A stretch of 64,000 bases of DNA from Streptomyces sp. AC558_RSS880 (GCF_019049255.1 NZ_JAGMUJ010000084.1:272397-336396), one strand, 5' to 3'. Counted from the first letter of the stretch, positions 1 through 9,052 are shown. Translations and numbers: made by a program. Notes: generated from the letters alone by a model not told the origin.

Positions 1-877
1 CGCCGGCGGTGAGCGGGGAGACCGCGCCTGCCGCGTCGCCCACGAGCAGCCCGTCGGCACAGGCGATGCGGCGCAGGACTCCGCCGACGGGTATCGGGCC
101 CCCGCGTCGCTCCACCGACTCGGGCCGGTTCACGCCGGCCAGTCCGGGAGCCGAGGCGCTGAAGCCTTCCATGGCGCGGCGCAGTCCCCGGGGGAAGCGG
201 TCGGCGTAGCCCGCGACCCCGACATGGGCGTGCCGCCCGTCGTTGACCACCCAGGCCAGGTACCCGGGGGCGAGCGAGGGGTCGAGGACGCAGTGGAAGG
301 TCGGCGGTTCGCCGTTCGCGGGCACCTCGAAGACCTCTTCGGCACCGACCAGCAGCCGGCGGTTGCGGTCGAGGCCGAGGTCGCGGGCGACGCTCGAACG
401 GGCTCCGTCCGCTCCGACGACGAAGCGCGCCCGGACCGCGGTCGGGCCGTCGCGGCCCACCAGGCGGAAGGTGTCGTCTTCCCGGCCGGCGTAGCGCGTG
501 CCCAGTGCCAGCCGCACGCCGGCCTCGACCGCCGCCGTGGCCGCCGCCTCGTACAGCGGCGCCATGTCGCCCACCCGGAACTCGTCACGGTCACTGACCA
601 GGCTGACGGGGAGGCGCAGGCCAGGAGGGTAGAGCACCACGCGCCGGATCGGCGGCCCGAGGTGTTCGTCGGGCAGCGGGAAGTCGTCCAGCGTCTTCCG
701 TACGAAGATTCCCGTGGTGCGGATCGCACCGGTGAGGCCGGTCCGCCGCTCGGCCAGGAGCACGTCGTGGCCCCGCCGGGCGAGAAGTGTGGCGACGTGG
801 AGGCCGGCCAGCCCCGCGCCGACCACCAGCACATCCGTTTCGACCGTGTCTCCGCGGGTGCGGGCTGCTGTGGGCAT
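1..877 (-). CDS. FAD-dependent monooxygenase / geranylgeranyl-reductase-like flavoprotein (C-terminus cut off)
   Basis: Reading the minus strand from ATG 877 gives an open frame to the window edge. An N-terminal Rossmann dinucleotide motif VVGAGLAGLHVA is followed by an LLAERR segment, and near the cut end is GDAAGAVSPLTAG, the second FAD-binding motif of p-hydroxybenzoate-hydroxylase-fold enzymes. At least 292 residues are present and the C-terminus is missing. An AAGGAG ribosome site precedes the start. It probably oxidises or reduces a small aromatic or isoprenoid substrate using FAD and NAD(P)H; the substrate cannot be told. It is divergent from the oxidoreductase at 1137, and two palindromes lie in the gap. 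Confidence 0.85.
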   Translation of the reverse strand, partial: MPTAARTRGDTVETDVLVVGAGLAGLHVATLLARRGHDVLLAERRTGLTGAIRTTGIFVRKTLDDFPLPDEHLGPPIRRVVLYPPGLRLPVSLVSDRDEFRVGDMAPLYEAAATAAVEAGVRLALGTRYAGREDDTFRLVGRDGPTAVRARFVVGADGARSSVARDLGLDRNRRLLVGAEEVFEVPANGEPPTFHCVLDPSLAPGYLAWVVNDGRHAHVGVAGYADRFPRGLRRAMEGFSASAPGLAGVNRPESVERRGGPIPVGGVLRRIACADGLLVGDAAGAVSPLTAG

Positions 878-911
878 GGCTGTGCTCCTTCGGGCCGTCG
901 AAGGCGAACGC

Positions 912-950
912 TTCGATCGAATCACGATGGGAAATTATCGAAATTCGATA
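912..950. promoter_or_regulatory. Two palindromic operator candidates in a divergent promoter region
   Basis: TTCGATCGAA at 912-921 is a perfect palindrome, and TATCGAAATTCGATA at 936-950 has two 7-base arms around one base. Both share the TCGA core and sit 35-73 bases upstream of the flavoprotein start (877) in an AT-richer patch of the 259-bp gap. They look like sites for a TetR- or MarR-type repressor. No such regulator gene is visible inside the window, so the binding protein is unknown. Confidence 0.5.
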
Positions 951-1136
951 GGTGCGGCAAGTGGGGGGCACGCCTCGCTCCTGCGTGGCACCTCATCGGC
1001 GCCGGGTGTGAAGCGGGTGTGCACCTTGTTCGCCGGAAGGACGCAAGGGCGCGTGCGCACCCTGGCCAGGTACCGAACCGGCCTGGACACTGGGCGGGTC
1101 GGTGACCGATCGGCCGAGGCCGGAGAGGACGCGCCC

Positions 1137-2186
1137 ATGAGGTTCAGCTACGCCCTGTTACCCGACTACCCGCTGCAGGACTCGCTGGCGTCCATCAGAC
1201 TCGCCGACGAACTGGGCTTCTACGCCTGTTACGCCGCGGACGAGACCTGGCACAAGGACATGTGGCTGCTGTTCGCCGCGGCCGCCGGCCAGACGCGCAC
1301 CATCCGCCTGGGGCCCAGCGTCTCCCCCGTCACCCTGCGCGAGCCGACGCTGATCGCGCAGGCCCTGGCCACGCTCGACGAACTCTCCGACGGCCGGGCC
1401 GAGGCGGTGCTGTCCAGCGGCAACTTCGGCCTCCTGGCGCAGTACGGCATCGACTGGACCCGGACCCGGCCCCTGTCCCGCGTCAAGGAGGCGCTGCACG
1501 TGGTGCGGACGCTGCTGGACGAGGGCACCATCACCCACCGCGGCGAGTTCTACTCCTACGACGGGCTGTTCACCTTCGCCCGCCCGGTCCAGCGGCGCGT
1601 GCCCCTGAAGCTCGGGGCGATGCGGGGGCCCAGGTCCTTCGAGGCGGCCGGTGAACTGTCCGACGGATGCCACCACGCACTGAGCTACACCGCGGAGGCC
1701 TACGCGTACGCGGTCCGCCACATCAAGGCCGGGGCGGAACGGGCGGGCAAGGACTGGCGCTCCCTCGACATCGGCGCCTGGGTGGTGTTCGCCACCGGGC
1801 CCGACTCCCGGGCGGCGAAGGAGGCGGCCCGCAGCATGGTGGGCATCTACGCCTCCTCCATGCCCGAGGAGCAACTGCGCCGCAACGGTGTGGAACCCGC
1901 CGAGCTGAAACCGGTGATCGAGGCGATCGGCGCCGGCGATCTGGCACGAGGCATCGAACTCACCACACCGGAGGTCGCCGAGCGGCTGTCCGTCGCGGGC
2001 ACACCGGCCGAGTGCGCGGAGAAGATCCGTACCCAGATCGCGCCCAGCGGCGTGAACCACGTCATCTGCGCCCTCACCGACCGGCGGCTGGTGCGGGCCT
2101 TCACCGGCCGGGACCTGGACGGTGTGGCGGACGCCGACGACCAACTGCGCCTGATACACCGGGAGATCATGCCCGTGCTGGCCTGA
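1137..2186 (+). CDS. LLM-class flavin/F420-dependent oxidoreductase with TTA codon
   Basis: The product is 349 residues, starting MRFSYALLPDYP, with the bacterial luciferase-like TIM-barrel pattern: a strand-1 phenyl-rich start, GPSVSPVTLREPTLIAQALATLD, and AEAVLSSGNFGLL. The family uses FMN or coenzyme F420 to oxidise or reduce secondary metabolites, alcohols or sugar phosphates; this sequence alone does not separate the cofactors. ATG 1137 was preferred because GAGGAC lies seven bases upstream and homology begins there. Codon 8 (1158-1160) is TTA, the leucine codon read only by the bldA tRNA in Streptomyces, so translation should be tied to developmental stage. It converges on the FGE gene. 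Confidence 0.88.
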   Translation: MRFSYALLPDYPLQDSLASIRLADELGFYACYAADETWHKDMWLLFAAAAGQTRTIRLGPSVSPVTLREPTLIAQALATLDELSDGRAEAVLSSGNFGLLAQYGIDWTRTRPLSRVKEALHVVRTLLDEGTITHRGEFYSYDGLFTFARPVQRRVPLKLGAMRGPRSFEAAGELSDGCHHALSYTAEAYAYAVRHIKAGAERAGKDWRSLDIGAWVVFATGPDSRAAKEAARSMVGIYASSMPEEQLRRNGVEPAELKPVIEAIGAGDLARGIELTTPEVAERLSVAGTPAECAEKIRTQIAPSGVNHVICALTDRRLVRAFTGRDLDGVADADDQLRLIHREIMPVLA

Positions 2187-2309
2187 GGCGCGGAGGCACG
2201 GGCTCCTCACGGCGCAAGAGCACGGGAACCCTCTGTGACAGCAGTCGACATCACGGCAAGGCGTCGGCTGAGGAAAGCCCCGCGACCGGTCGGCACAAGC
2301 CCCGTCGCA

Positions 2310-3296
2310 CTATCGGTCCGGCCTCCCGGACGCGTCGTTGGCGCAGCGGAAGCCCAGGTTGGCCGAGGACGACTCCGGAGTGTTGGAGGAGCGGGCCGCG
2401 ACCCGGTAGCGGTTGCAGTAGGAGTCGTGGCAGAGGTACGAGCCGCCGCGCAGGACCCGTGCGTTCCCGGTGTCCGGGCCGCGCGGGTCCTCCGGGGCGG
2501 AGTGGGCGTAGTAGGTGGGCGAGAACCAGTCGGCGCACCACTCCCACACGTTGCCGGCGGTGTTCCACAGGCCGAAGCCGTTGGGGCGGTAGGACTTCAC
2601 CGGCGCGGTGGTGAGGTGGCCGTCCTCGGCGGTGTTGGTGTGGGGGAAGCGTCCCTGCCAGATGTTGCAGCGCCAGCGGCCGTCGGGGGTGAGGTCGTCA
2701 CCCCAGGCGTAGCGGCGTCCGGCCAGGCCGCCGCGTGCCGCGTACTCCCACTCGGCCTCGGTGGGCAGGCGCTTGCCCGCCCACCGGGCGTAGGCGGTCG
2801 CGTCGTTCCACGAGATGTGGACGACGGGGTGGTTCTGCCGGCCGGTGATGTCGGAGCGGGCGCCCTCCGGGCGGCGCCAGTGGGCGCCCTTGACGTTGAT
2901 CCACCAGGGCGCTCCGGCCGCGTTGCCGAGGATGTCGGTGGCGGGTGCGTCGACCACGAGGTGGAAGACGGCCGAGGAGCCGTAACGTTCGGCGTCCGTC
3001 ACATGACCGGTGGCCTTGACGAACGTCGCGAACTGGGCGTTGGTCACGGCGGTCTCGTCGATGTGGAAGGGCTTGAGACGCACCGCGTGGACCGGCGTCT
3101 CACCGTCCGCGCGGTACCCCTCGTCGAAGGCGTCACCCATGGCGAACTCCCCACCGGACAAGTGGATCTGTCCGCGTGTCGAGCGTTCCCGGGCGGCAGC
3201 CGCCGACAGCGGCCGCTCCCCCGCGGGGGGCATGGTGATCGCGACCGGTGTGCCGGTGACGGCAGGGGTGCAGCAGGGGCGGTGATCGCGCGTCAT
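2310..3296 (-). CDS. Formylglycine-generating enzyme (sulfatase-modifying factor, SUMF1 family)
   Basis: The 328-residue protein matches aerobic FGE: GGEFAMGD near residue 48, PVHAVRLKPFHIDETAVTNA, LPTEAEWEYAARGG, NVWEWCADWF, and the active-site segment RGGSYLCHDSYCNRYR, whose two cysteines are the copper-binding catalytic pair known from Streptomyces coelicolor and human FGE. It oxidises the cysteine of a C-x-P-x-R motif in sulfatases to formylglycine. The gene begins 16 bases after the sulfatase stop, and its GGAGGA ribosome site lies in that junction, so the enzyme and its probable substrate are co-translated from one operon. All key residues are intact. Confidence 0.95.
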   Translation of the reverse strand: MTRDHRPCCTPAVTGTPVAITMPPAGERPLSAAAARERSTRGQIHLSGGEFAMGDAFDEGYRADGETPVHAVRLKPFHIDETAVTNAQFATFVKATGHVTDAERYGSSAVFHLVVDAPATDILGNAAGAPWWINVKGAHWRRPEGARSDITGRQNHPVVHISWNDATAYARWAGKRLPTEAEWEYAARGGLAGRRYAWGDDLTPDGRWRCNIWQGRFPHTNTAEDGHLTTAPVKSYRPNGFGLWNTAGNVWEWCADWFSPTYYAHSAPEDPRGPDTGNARVLRGGSYLCHDSYCNRYRVAARSSNTPESSSANLGFRCANDASGRPDR

Positions 3297-3312
3297 GCGT
3301 CGTAGTCCTCCG

Positions 3313-4875
3313 TCACGTCCGGTAGGTGGATTCGTCGAGCCCGCTCAGGGTCGGGTCGTGTCCCACTTCGCCGACGTCGTACATCGACGTCATCCAGTGG
3401 TAGAAGTTGTCACCGCGCTCCCGCAGCACGCCGTACAGGCGGCGCATCATGCGGGAACGGACTTCCGCCTGTTCGGGGTGGGCGTAGACGTTCTGCAGTT
3501 CGTCCGGGTCGGTGTGCAGATCGTAGAGCTCGTTGACGGAGTCGGGATTGACGACGAGCTTGTACCGGTCCTCGCGCAGCATGCGCTGCGGGTACGGGAA
3601 GTGATGGCCGTGGAACTCGCAGACGATGTCCTCGTCCCAGTCGACCGACTCGTCCTGCACCAGAGGCAGCAGACTGCGCGAGTCGACCGCGGCCTTCGGG
3701 TCGATGCCGGCCAGGTCGAGAATGGTCGCGGTGCAGTCGAGCAGACTGACGAACTCGGAGCGTACGACACCGCCGGACGCGCCCGGGACCCGGACCAGGC
3801 CGGGCGTGCGGTAGATGTCCTCGTACATCGCCGGGCCCTTGTCGTGCAGCCGGTGCGAACCGGTGAACTCACCGTGGTCACAGGTGAAGAACACCGCGGT
3901 GTCGTCCACCAGCCCGAGCCGCTCCATGGCCTCCATCACCCGGCCGATCTGCCTGTCGATCAGCGCCACGTAGCCCCAGTAGACCGCGATGAGCTTGCGG
4001 GTGGTCTCGATCGGCATGGTGTCGAAGGTCCAGTGCGCGCTGTAGTTGCGCTGGACCGGAGGCTTGCCCTGGAAGGTCTCCGCGATGGACCGCGGCAGCT
4101 CCACGTCCGCCGGATCGACCAGGTCGAAGTACTCGTCGGGGAGGATGTACGGCAGGTGCGGTCCGAAGAAGTGCAGTGCGAGGAAGAAGGGCTGTTCCCG
4201 CTCTCGCGCGTCGGCGGCGTACCGCTCGAGCTGCTCGATGGCGCGGGTGGCCAGGTAGTGCTCGAAGGTCGCCTCGACCGGCTGGTGCAGCCGGGCGGCG
4301 AGCAGGTTGCCGGGACCGCCGTTGGGCAGGGTGCCGCGGATGCGGTCGCTGATCTCGTACGGCGGCAGACCGTGCTCGTCGAGATAGGCGAGGTAGTCCG
4401 GGTGGTCCACCGGGTTGTGCCAGCCGGGCAGTTCCGGACCGTCGAAGCCGTAGTCGGCCGCGGTCCGGCGGGTGCCGACGTGCCACTTGCCGATGAGGCC
4501 GCAGTTGTAGCCGTTCTCCCGCAGGGCGTGGGAGAAGGTGAACTGGTCCTCGGCCAGGTCCTCGAGGTAGCCGACGTTGCGCTCGTGGTTGGCGAGCAGT
4601 TTGTGCCGGAAGGGGGCCTGGCCGGTCAGCAGGCTGGCCCGGGCCGGGGTGCAGATCGCGGTGGGGGTGTACCAGCGGTCGAAGCGGGTGCCCGTGGCGG
4701 CGAGGTCGTCGAGAACCGGGGTGTGCGCCAGCGGGTTGCCGTAGGCGCCGAGGGTGTCCGCCCGGTGCTGGTCGGTCATGAGGAAGAGGATGTTCTTCCT
4801 GGACGCGCCGGACGTGCCGGGCTCGCCGGCCCCGCTGGTCGCGTCGGCCGGACGGGACGTGCTGGACGAGGTCAC
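3313..4875 (-). CDS. Type I (Cys-type) sulfatase, choline/aryl-sulfatase-like
   Basis: The 520-residue product carries ILFLMTDQHRADTLGAYGNP at its start (metal-binding Asp-Asp region) and the sulfatase signature CTPARASLLTG near residue 82, whose cysteine is the residue converted to formylglycine. Further metal and substrate residues appear in GKWHVG and TCDHGEFTGSH. The start is GTG 4875, overlapping the stop of the upstream lipoprotein gene as GTGA, so it is translationally coupled. The open frame continues upstream but that part has no homology. No signal peptide is visible, suggesting that the sulfate ester is imported first by the adjacent ABC transporter. The true substrate is unknown. 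Confidence 0.93.
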   Translation of the reverse strand: MTSSSTSRPADATSGAGEPGTSGASRKNILFLMTDQHRADTLGAYGNPLAHTPVLDDLAATGTRFDRWYTPTAICTPARASLLTGQAPFRHKLLANHERNVGYLEDLAEDQFTFSHALRENGYNCGLIGKWHVGTRRTAADYGFDGPELPGWHNPVDHPDYLAYLDEHGLPPYEISDRIRGTLPNGGPGNLLAARLHQPVEATFEHYLATRAIEQLERYAADAREREQPFFLALHFFGPHLPYILPDEYFDLVDPADVELPRSIAETFQGKPPVQRNYSAHWTFDTMPIETTRKLIAVYWGYVALIDRQIGRVMEAMERLGLVDDTAVFFTCDHGEFTGSHRLHDKGPAMYEDIYRTPGLVRVPGASGGVVRSEFVSLLDCTATILDLAGIDPKAAVDSRSLLPLVQDESVDWDEDIVCEFHGHHFPYPQRMLREDRYKLVVNPDSVNELYDLHTDPDELQNVYAHPEQAEVRSRMMRRLYGVLRERGDNFYHWMTSMYDVGEVGHDPTLSGLDESTYRT

Positions 4876-5873
4876 TTGCCTGCTCCGATGAAGAGGTCGC
4901 CGGTGTAGTAGGTCTTCGGGTCGACGGGCTTCTTCAGCTTGCCCGTCTCGACGAAGTAGTCGTTCATGCCCGTCAGCCACTTGGCGATGGTGCCGTCCTT
5001 GGTCAGCGAGTCGAGTTCGTCCACGCCGAGCACCTTGTTGTTCGCCGCGTCGGCCTTGACCTGGTCGACGGGGAGCTTCAGCTTCTCGGCGGTGAGTTCG
5101 ATGGCCTCGTCGGTGTGCTCGGACCGGAACTTCATGGCGTCGCGGAGGACGGCGAGGACCTTCTCGACCTTCTCCGGGTTGTCCTTCACCAGCTTGTTGC
5201 CGGCCACGAACGCGGTGGGGAAGGAGACGTCGTCCTCGAAGTCGGTGTTCTTGGCCAGCTCCTTCATGTCGGGAATCTGCTTCTTGATCGTGGCCGCGGC
5301 CGGATACCAGAAGCCGGCCGCGTCGACCTGCTTCGAGGAGAACGCGGAGACGATGGTCGACGGATCCATGGGGACGACCTTGAGGTCGTCCTTGGTCATC
5401 CCCGCCTTCTGCAGGGCGAGCGTGAGGATCATGTCGCCAGAGGTGCCTTCGGGAACGGCCACGGTCTTCCCCTTGAGCTGCTCCATCGAGTCGATGCCCG
5501 GCTGGGCGATGACCCGGTCGGAGTTGCCCAGCGTGTTGATCGCGACGACCTTGGCCTGACCCGAGGCGGGCAGCCACATCGCACCCGGGCCGATGTAGCC
5601 GAAGTCGAGGTTGTTCGTTCCGAGGGCCTGGATCTGCAGCGGCCCGTTGGTGAAGACCTTGGCCTCCGCCGTCAGCCCGTGCTTCTTCCACAGGCCCTCG
5701 GCGTCGGCGATGGCGATCAGGCTCGCACCGTTGAAGTCGTTGATGTAGCCGAACCGCACCTTCTCGCCCGACCCGCCGGAGTCCGAGCCGCTGCCGCACG
5801 CGGTCAGCAGCGCCATCGCGGACAGGCCGGCGAGCGTGGCGGAGAGGTATCTGCGGGTGGTGGTGGACGGCAT
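4872..5873 (-). CDS. ABC transporter substrate-binding lipoprotein, SsuA/TauA/NrtA type
   Basis: The N-terminus is a lipoprotein signal ending in the lipobox LLTAC, after which the mature protein has VRFGYINDFNGASLIAIADA and FGYIGPGAMWLP, the pattern of the sulfonate/nitrate/taurine-binding family. ATG 5873 has GGAAGGGA upstream and gives a standard signal peptide. An alternative ATG at 5897 overlaps the ATPase stop as ATGA and adds eight residues, so coupling from there is possible. The product is 333 residues. It should deliver a sulfonate- or sulfate-ester-type ligand to the permease encoded two genes upstream. Confidence 0.9.
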   Translation of the reverse strand: MPSTTTRRYLSATLAGLSAMALLTACGSGSDSGGSGEKVRFGYINDFNGASLIAIADAEGLWKKHGLTAEAKVFTNGPLQIQALGTNNLDFGYIGPGAMWLPASGQAKVVAINTLGNSDRVIAQPGIDSMEQLKGKTVAVPEGTSGDMILTLALQKAGMTKDDLKVVPMDPSTIVSAFSSKQVDAAGFWYPAAATIKKQIPDMKELAKNTDFEDDVSFPTAFVAGNKLVKDNPEKVEKVLAVLRDAMKFRSEHTDEAIELTAEKLKLPVDQVKADAANNKVLGVDELDSLTKDGTIAKWLTGMNDYFVETGKLKKPVDPKTYYTGDLFIGAGK

Positions 5874-5893
5874 CGCGGGGAGTCCCTTCCGGA

Positions 5894-6706
5894 TCATGGT
5901 GTCGAGGCGTGGGCGGCGGAAGGGGCGGCGGTGCGGCCTTCCTGGTGGTAGACGGAGTGCCACACACGGTTGCGCAGTGCGGCGAACTCGGAGCTGAGGC
6001 GGAATTCCTCGTTGCGCTCGATGGCGGGGTCGACCTCGATGACGTCGTAGATGCGCCCGGGGCGGGCCGCCATGACGATCACCCGGTTGGCCAGGAACAC
6101 GGCCTCGTCGACGTCGTGGGTGATGAACAGCACGGTGCGCTTGTCCTGGCTCCAGGTCTCCAGCAGCTGTTCCTGGAGTTTCACCCGGGTCAGGGCGTCG
6201 AGGGCGCCGAACGGTTCGTCCATCAGGAGGATCGAGGGGTCGACGGCGTAGGCGCGGGCGATGGCGCACCGCTGGCGCATGCCGCCGGACAGGGTCTTGG
6301 GCAGCGCGTCGGCGAAGCGTTCCAGGCCGACCAGCTCGATGAAGTGCTCGGCACGGCTCCGGCGTTCACCCTTCGGGACGCCCGCCGTCCGCAGGCCGAA
6401 CTCGACGTTCTGACGGACCGTCAGCCAGGGGAAGAGCGCGTACTGCTGGAAGATCACGCCGCGCTCGGGTCCTGGCCCGGACACGGGCGCGCCGTCCACC
6501 AGCGCACGCCCCGCCGTGGGTGTCTCCAGCCCGGCGAGGATGTTCATGAGCGTGCTCTTGCCACAGCCCGAGGGGCCGACGACGGTGACGAACTCATGGT
6601 CCTCGATGTCGACCGAGACATTGTCGAGGGCGGTGAAGGTCTCCCGGCCCAGGGCGAAGGTCTTGGTGACACCCTGAACGGATATCTTGGCCGGCTTACT
6701 GGTCAT
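5894..6706 (-). CDS. ABC transporter ATP-binding protein, SsuB/TauB type
   Basis: The 270-residue protein has a complete nucleotide-binding domain: Walker A GPSGCGKST, Q-loop FQQYALFPW, signature LSGGMRQR, Walker B ILLMDEPFGALD and the H-loop THDVDEA. It powers import through the neighbouring permease. ATG 6706 overlaps the permease stop as ATGA. The C-terminal tail after RNRVWHSVYHQ is a short Ala-rich extension. An ATG five codons upstream (6721) is possible but would increase the overlap. Confidence 0.95.
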   Translation of the reverse strand: MTSKPAKISVQGVTKTFALGRETFTALDNVSVDIEDHEFVTVVGPSGCGKSTLMNILAGLETPTAGRALVDGAPVSGPGPERGVIFQQYALFPWLTVRQNVEFGLRTAGVPKGERRSRAEHFIELVGLERFADALPKTLSGGMRQRCAIARAYAVDPSILLMDEPFGALDALTRVKLQEQLLETWSQDKRTVLFITHDVDEAVFLANRVIVMAARPGRIYDVIEVDPAIERNEEFRLSSEFAALRNRVWHSVYHQEGRTAAPSAAHASTP

Positions 6707-7560
6707 CGGCGTTCCTGCCATCCGGTGAGCTTGCGTTCCGCGAGGAGGAGGACCCGGTCCATGAGGAGACCGAGGATCCCGATCGAGATGAGCCCGACGA
6801 AGATGGTCGGGAGGTCGTAGTAGAGCTGGGCGTTCTGCATGCGGTAGCCGAGCCCCTCCTGGGCCGCGATGAGCTCCGCGGCGACCAGCGTGGCCCAGGC
6901 CGAGCCGAGCCCGACCCGCATGCCGACGAGGATGAACGGGGTGGACGCGGGCACCACCACACGGGCGAAGATCGTCGGGTCCTTGGCGCCCAGGACCCTG
7001 GCCGCGTTGATCAGGGTGCGATCGACGTTCACCACACCCTGGAAGGTCGAGATCACGCACGCCAGGAACGCGGCGAGGAAGATGACGAAGATCTTCGGCG
7101 TCTCGTCGATTCCCATGACGACCACGGCCAACGGGATGATCGCCAGCGGCGGAATGGTGCGGAAGAACTGGATCCAGGGTTCCATCAGGCCGCGCGCGGT
7201 GCCGTACCAGCCCATGAGGAAGCCGACCGGGACGGCCGCGGCGGTGCCGAGGGCGAAGCCGATGAGTACGCGGGTCAGGCTGGCGAGGACGTCCTCGCCG
7301 AGGGTCCCGTCCGCGATCAGCGTCCCGGCCCGGGAGACGACCTCCGGCGGTGTCGGCAGTTTGAAGCCGGCGGCCGCCGCGGCCCACCACAGTGCGATGC
7401 CGAGCACGACGGACACGGCGTTGAGGATCAGGGGAAGCCCGCGCCGGCCCGGCCGCGAAGGCGCCGCCGCGGTCTTCGTCGTGTTCGTGGTGCCGGCGTC
7501 GTCCGGGGCCGGGGGCGTCTGTCCGGATGGTTCGGCGCCCCGCTTTTCAAGGACGGACAT
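6703..7560 (-). CDS. ABC transporter permease, SsuC/TauC type
   Basis: The product has 285 residues. After a disordered, Pro/Thr-rich cytoplasmic N-terminus of about 40 residues come five to six membrane segments. The EAA loop that docks on the ATPase is visible as NAARVLGAKDPTIFARVVVP. ATG 7560 is chosen because AAGGAG stands nine bases upstream; this makes the gene overlap the end of the ROK gene by 14 bases, so the regulator and transporter are cotranscribed. Confidence 0.92.
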   Translation of the reverse strand: MSVLEKRGAEPSGQTPPAPDDAGTTNTTKTAAAPSRPGRRGLPLILNAVSVVLGIALWWAAAAAGFKLPTPPEVVSRAGTLIADGTLGEDVLASLTRVLIGFALGTAAAVPVGFLMGWYGTARGLMEPWIQFFRTIPPLAIIPLAVVVMGIDETPKIFVIFLAAFLACVISTFQGVVNVDRTLINAARVLGAKDPTIFARVVVPASTPFILVGMRVGLGSAWATLVAAELIAAQEGLGYRMQNAQLYYDLPTIFVGLISIGILGLLMDRVLLLAERKLTGWQERR

Positions 7561-8812
7561 GGGCGGCTCCTTCGGTGGTGGAAACGCGGGCATCGGTGTC
7601 GCCCTTCACGTCGGCGGTTTCGGGATACCTCGCCAGAAGCGGGGAGTTGTGGAAGACGGCGGCGAGGGCGCCGATCGCCCCGTCGTCGTCCGAGAGCCGC
7701 GCGGCCTCGACGACGGGACCGGCCGACGCGGTCGGGAAGAGGTCGGCGGCGAGGGTCGCGGCGACCTGCTCCACGATGACGGGCGCCAGCTGGGTGATCT
7801 CGCCGCCGATGACGACCTTCGCCGGGTTGAGGGTCATGGTCGCCGCTCCGACGACGCGTCCCAGGGCCCCGGCTGCCTCGCGCAGCACCCGGTCGGCGAC
7901 GGGGTGCGCACGGGCCACGGCGTCCGCCAGGTCCCGCAGGTTCTCCAGGGGCAGACCGAACTCCCAGCAGGCCGCGAGGATCGCGGGGACCGAGGCCACC
8001 GTCTCCAGACAGCCGCGCTTGCCGCACCGGCACGGCCGGCCCGCCGGTTCGACGGTGACGTGCCCGAGCTCGCCGGCCAGTCCGGCCGAGCCGGTCACCA
8101 GGTGCCCGCCGACGACGAGACCTCCGCCGACCCCGTCCGACAACCGTACGTAGACCAGGTCGGCGACGCTCTCGGCGCCGCTGATCGCCTCGGCGAGAGC
8201 GGCCAGACGGGTGTTGTTGTCGACGATCACCGGTGCGTCGAAGCGTTCGGCGAAGGCGACGTCGACCCCGTCCGGGGCCGGGCGGAGCACCGTCCCCAAG
8301 GGGGTGGTGCGGGGCGGGGCCGCTCCCTCCGGGGCCGGGTAGGGCCCCGGCACGCCGATGCCGATGCCCTGAAGCGCTCCGTAGTGGACACCGGCCTCGG
8401 CGCTCAGCCGCTCGACCAGGTCCAGGGCGAGTCCGGTCCGCACCTGCCAGGACGCCGTGTCGTCGTAGCGGGCCGCGCCCGAGGCCATGATCTCGTGCGA
8501 GGCGTCGGCCACGGCGACATGGACGCGTCGATGGCCGAAGTCGACGCCCATGAACTGCGCCGACGCGGGGTCGAGCGCCAGCCGCTCGGCCGGCCGGCCA
8601 CTCCCCTCACGCCTGGAGGCATCGGTGTCCACGACCACGATCGCGCCTCGTTGCAGGAGGCTTCCCGTGATCTCGGACAGGGTGGTGCGGGACAGGCCCA
8701 CGACCCGGGCTATCTCACCGCGGCTCATGGCGCCGTTCTCCTGCAGCGCACGCAGGACGCGTTCCTCATGGGTCCGTCTGACCAGTGCGTGCACTCCGCT
8801 GGGCATCTGCAT
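7547..8812 (-). CDS. ROK-family transcriptional regulator
   Basis: The protein (about 421 residues) has an N-terminal winged helix (MSRGEIARVVGLSRTTLSE, roughly residues 29-47) followed by a sugar-kinase-like ROK domain with VDFGHRRVHVAVADA, the inner GELGHVTV segment, and the zinc cysteine cluster CRCGKRGCLE. ROK repressors sense sugars or sugar phosphates. There is no ribosome site before ATG 8812; instead a -10-like TACCTT ends 8 bases before the ATG, fitting a leaderless transcript. A TTG at 8821 and an ATG at 8806 are alternatives. It is the first gene of the transporter/sulfatase/FGE operon and probably represses it and the divergent glycosidase. Confidence 0.92.
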   Translation of the reverse strand: MQMPSGVHALVRRTHEERVLRALQENGAMSRGEIARVVGLSRTTLSEITGSLLQRGAIVVVDTDASRREGSGRPAERLALDPASAQFMGVDFGHRRVHVAVADASHEIMASGAARYDDTASWQVRTGLALDLVERLSAEAGVHYGALQGIGIGVPGPYPAPEGAAPPRTTPLGTVLRPAPDGVDVAFAERFDAPVIVDNNTRLAALAEAISGAESVADLVYVRLSDGVGGGLVVGGHLVTGSAGLAGELGHVTVEPAGRPCRCGKRGCLETVASVPAILAACWEFGLPLENLRDLADAVARAHPVADRVLREAAGALGRVVGAATMTLNPAKVVIGGEITQLAPVIVEQVAATLAADLFPTASAGPVVEAARLSDDDGAIGALAAVFHNSPLLARYPETADVKGDTDARVSTTEGAAHVRP

Positions 8813-8819
8813 GCCGGTC

Positions 8820-8969
8820 AAGGTAGGGAGGCCGGATTATTTCGTCAACACTCCGACAGAAAAACGCAACGAAGCGTTCATAAGGCCTGATGGACAATGC
8901 CCTGAGTGCGTCGGTCAACGGGGATTATTCGTCCGAGGTGTTGACGTAAATGCGTCGGTGTTCGCATGC
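8820..8969. promoter_or_regulatory. Divergent promoters with -35 boxes inside an inverted repeat
   Basis: CGTCAACAC at 8843-8851 and its exact reverse complement GTGTTGACG at 8938-8946 face each other, 86 bases apart, in the ROK/glycosidase gap; similarity extends a few bases further on the inner side (TCCGACAGAA against CTCGGACGAA). On the minus strand TTGACG (8848-8843), a 17-base spacer and TACCTT (8825-8820) form a promoter placing the transcript start next to ATG 8812. On the plus strand TTGACG (8941-8946) and CATGCT (8964-8969), again 17 bases apart, form a weaker promoter for the glycosidase. A ROK protein on these arms would cover both -35 boxes. Confidence 0.55.
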
Positions 8970-9052
8970 TGTGCGGCACACCCCCGCCCCACAGCCCGCC
9001 CTGGGCTGCCCTTTGGGGTTCCTGGCGGGGACGACGAAGGAGAACGCGACTG

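Noticed and set aside
4876..5967. N-terminal extension of the sulfatase frame through the lipoprotein gene
   Set aside because: The added 364 residues are low-complexity shadow of the substrate-binding protein; GTG 4875 with GTGA coupling is the natural start.
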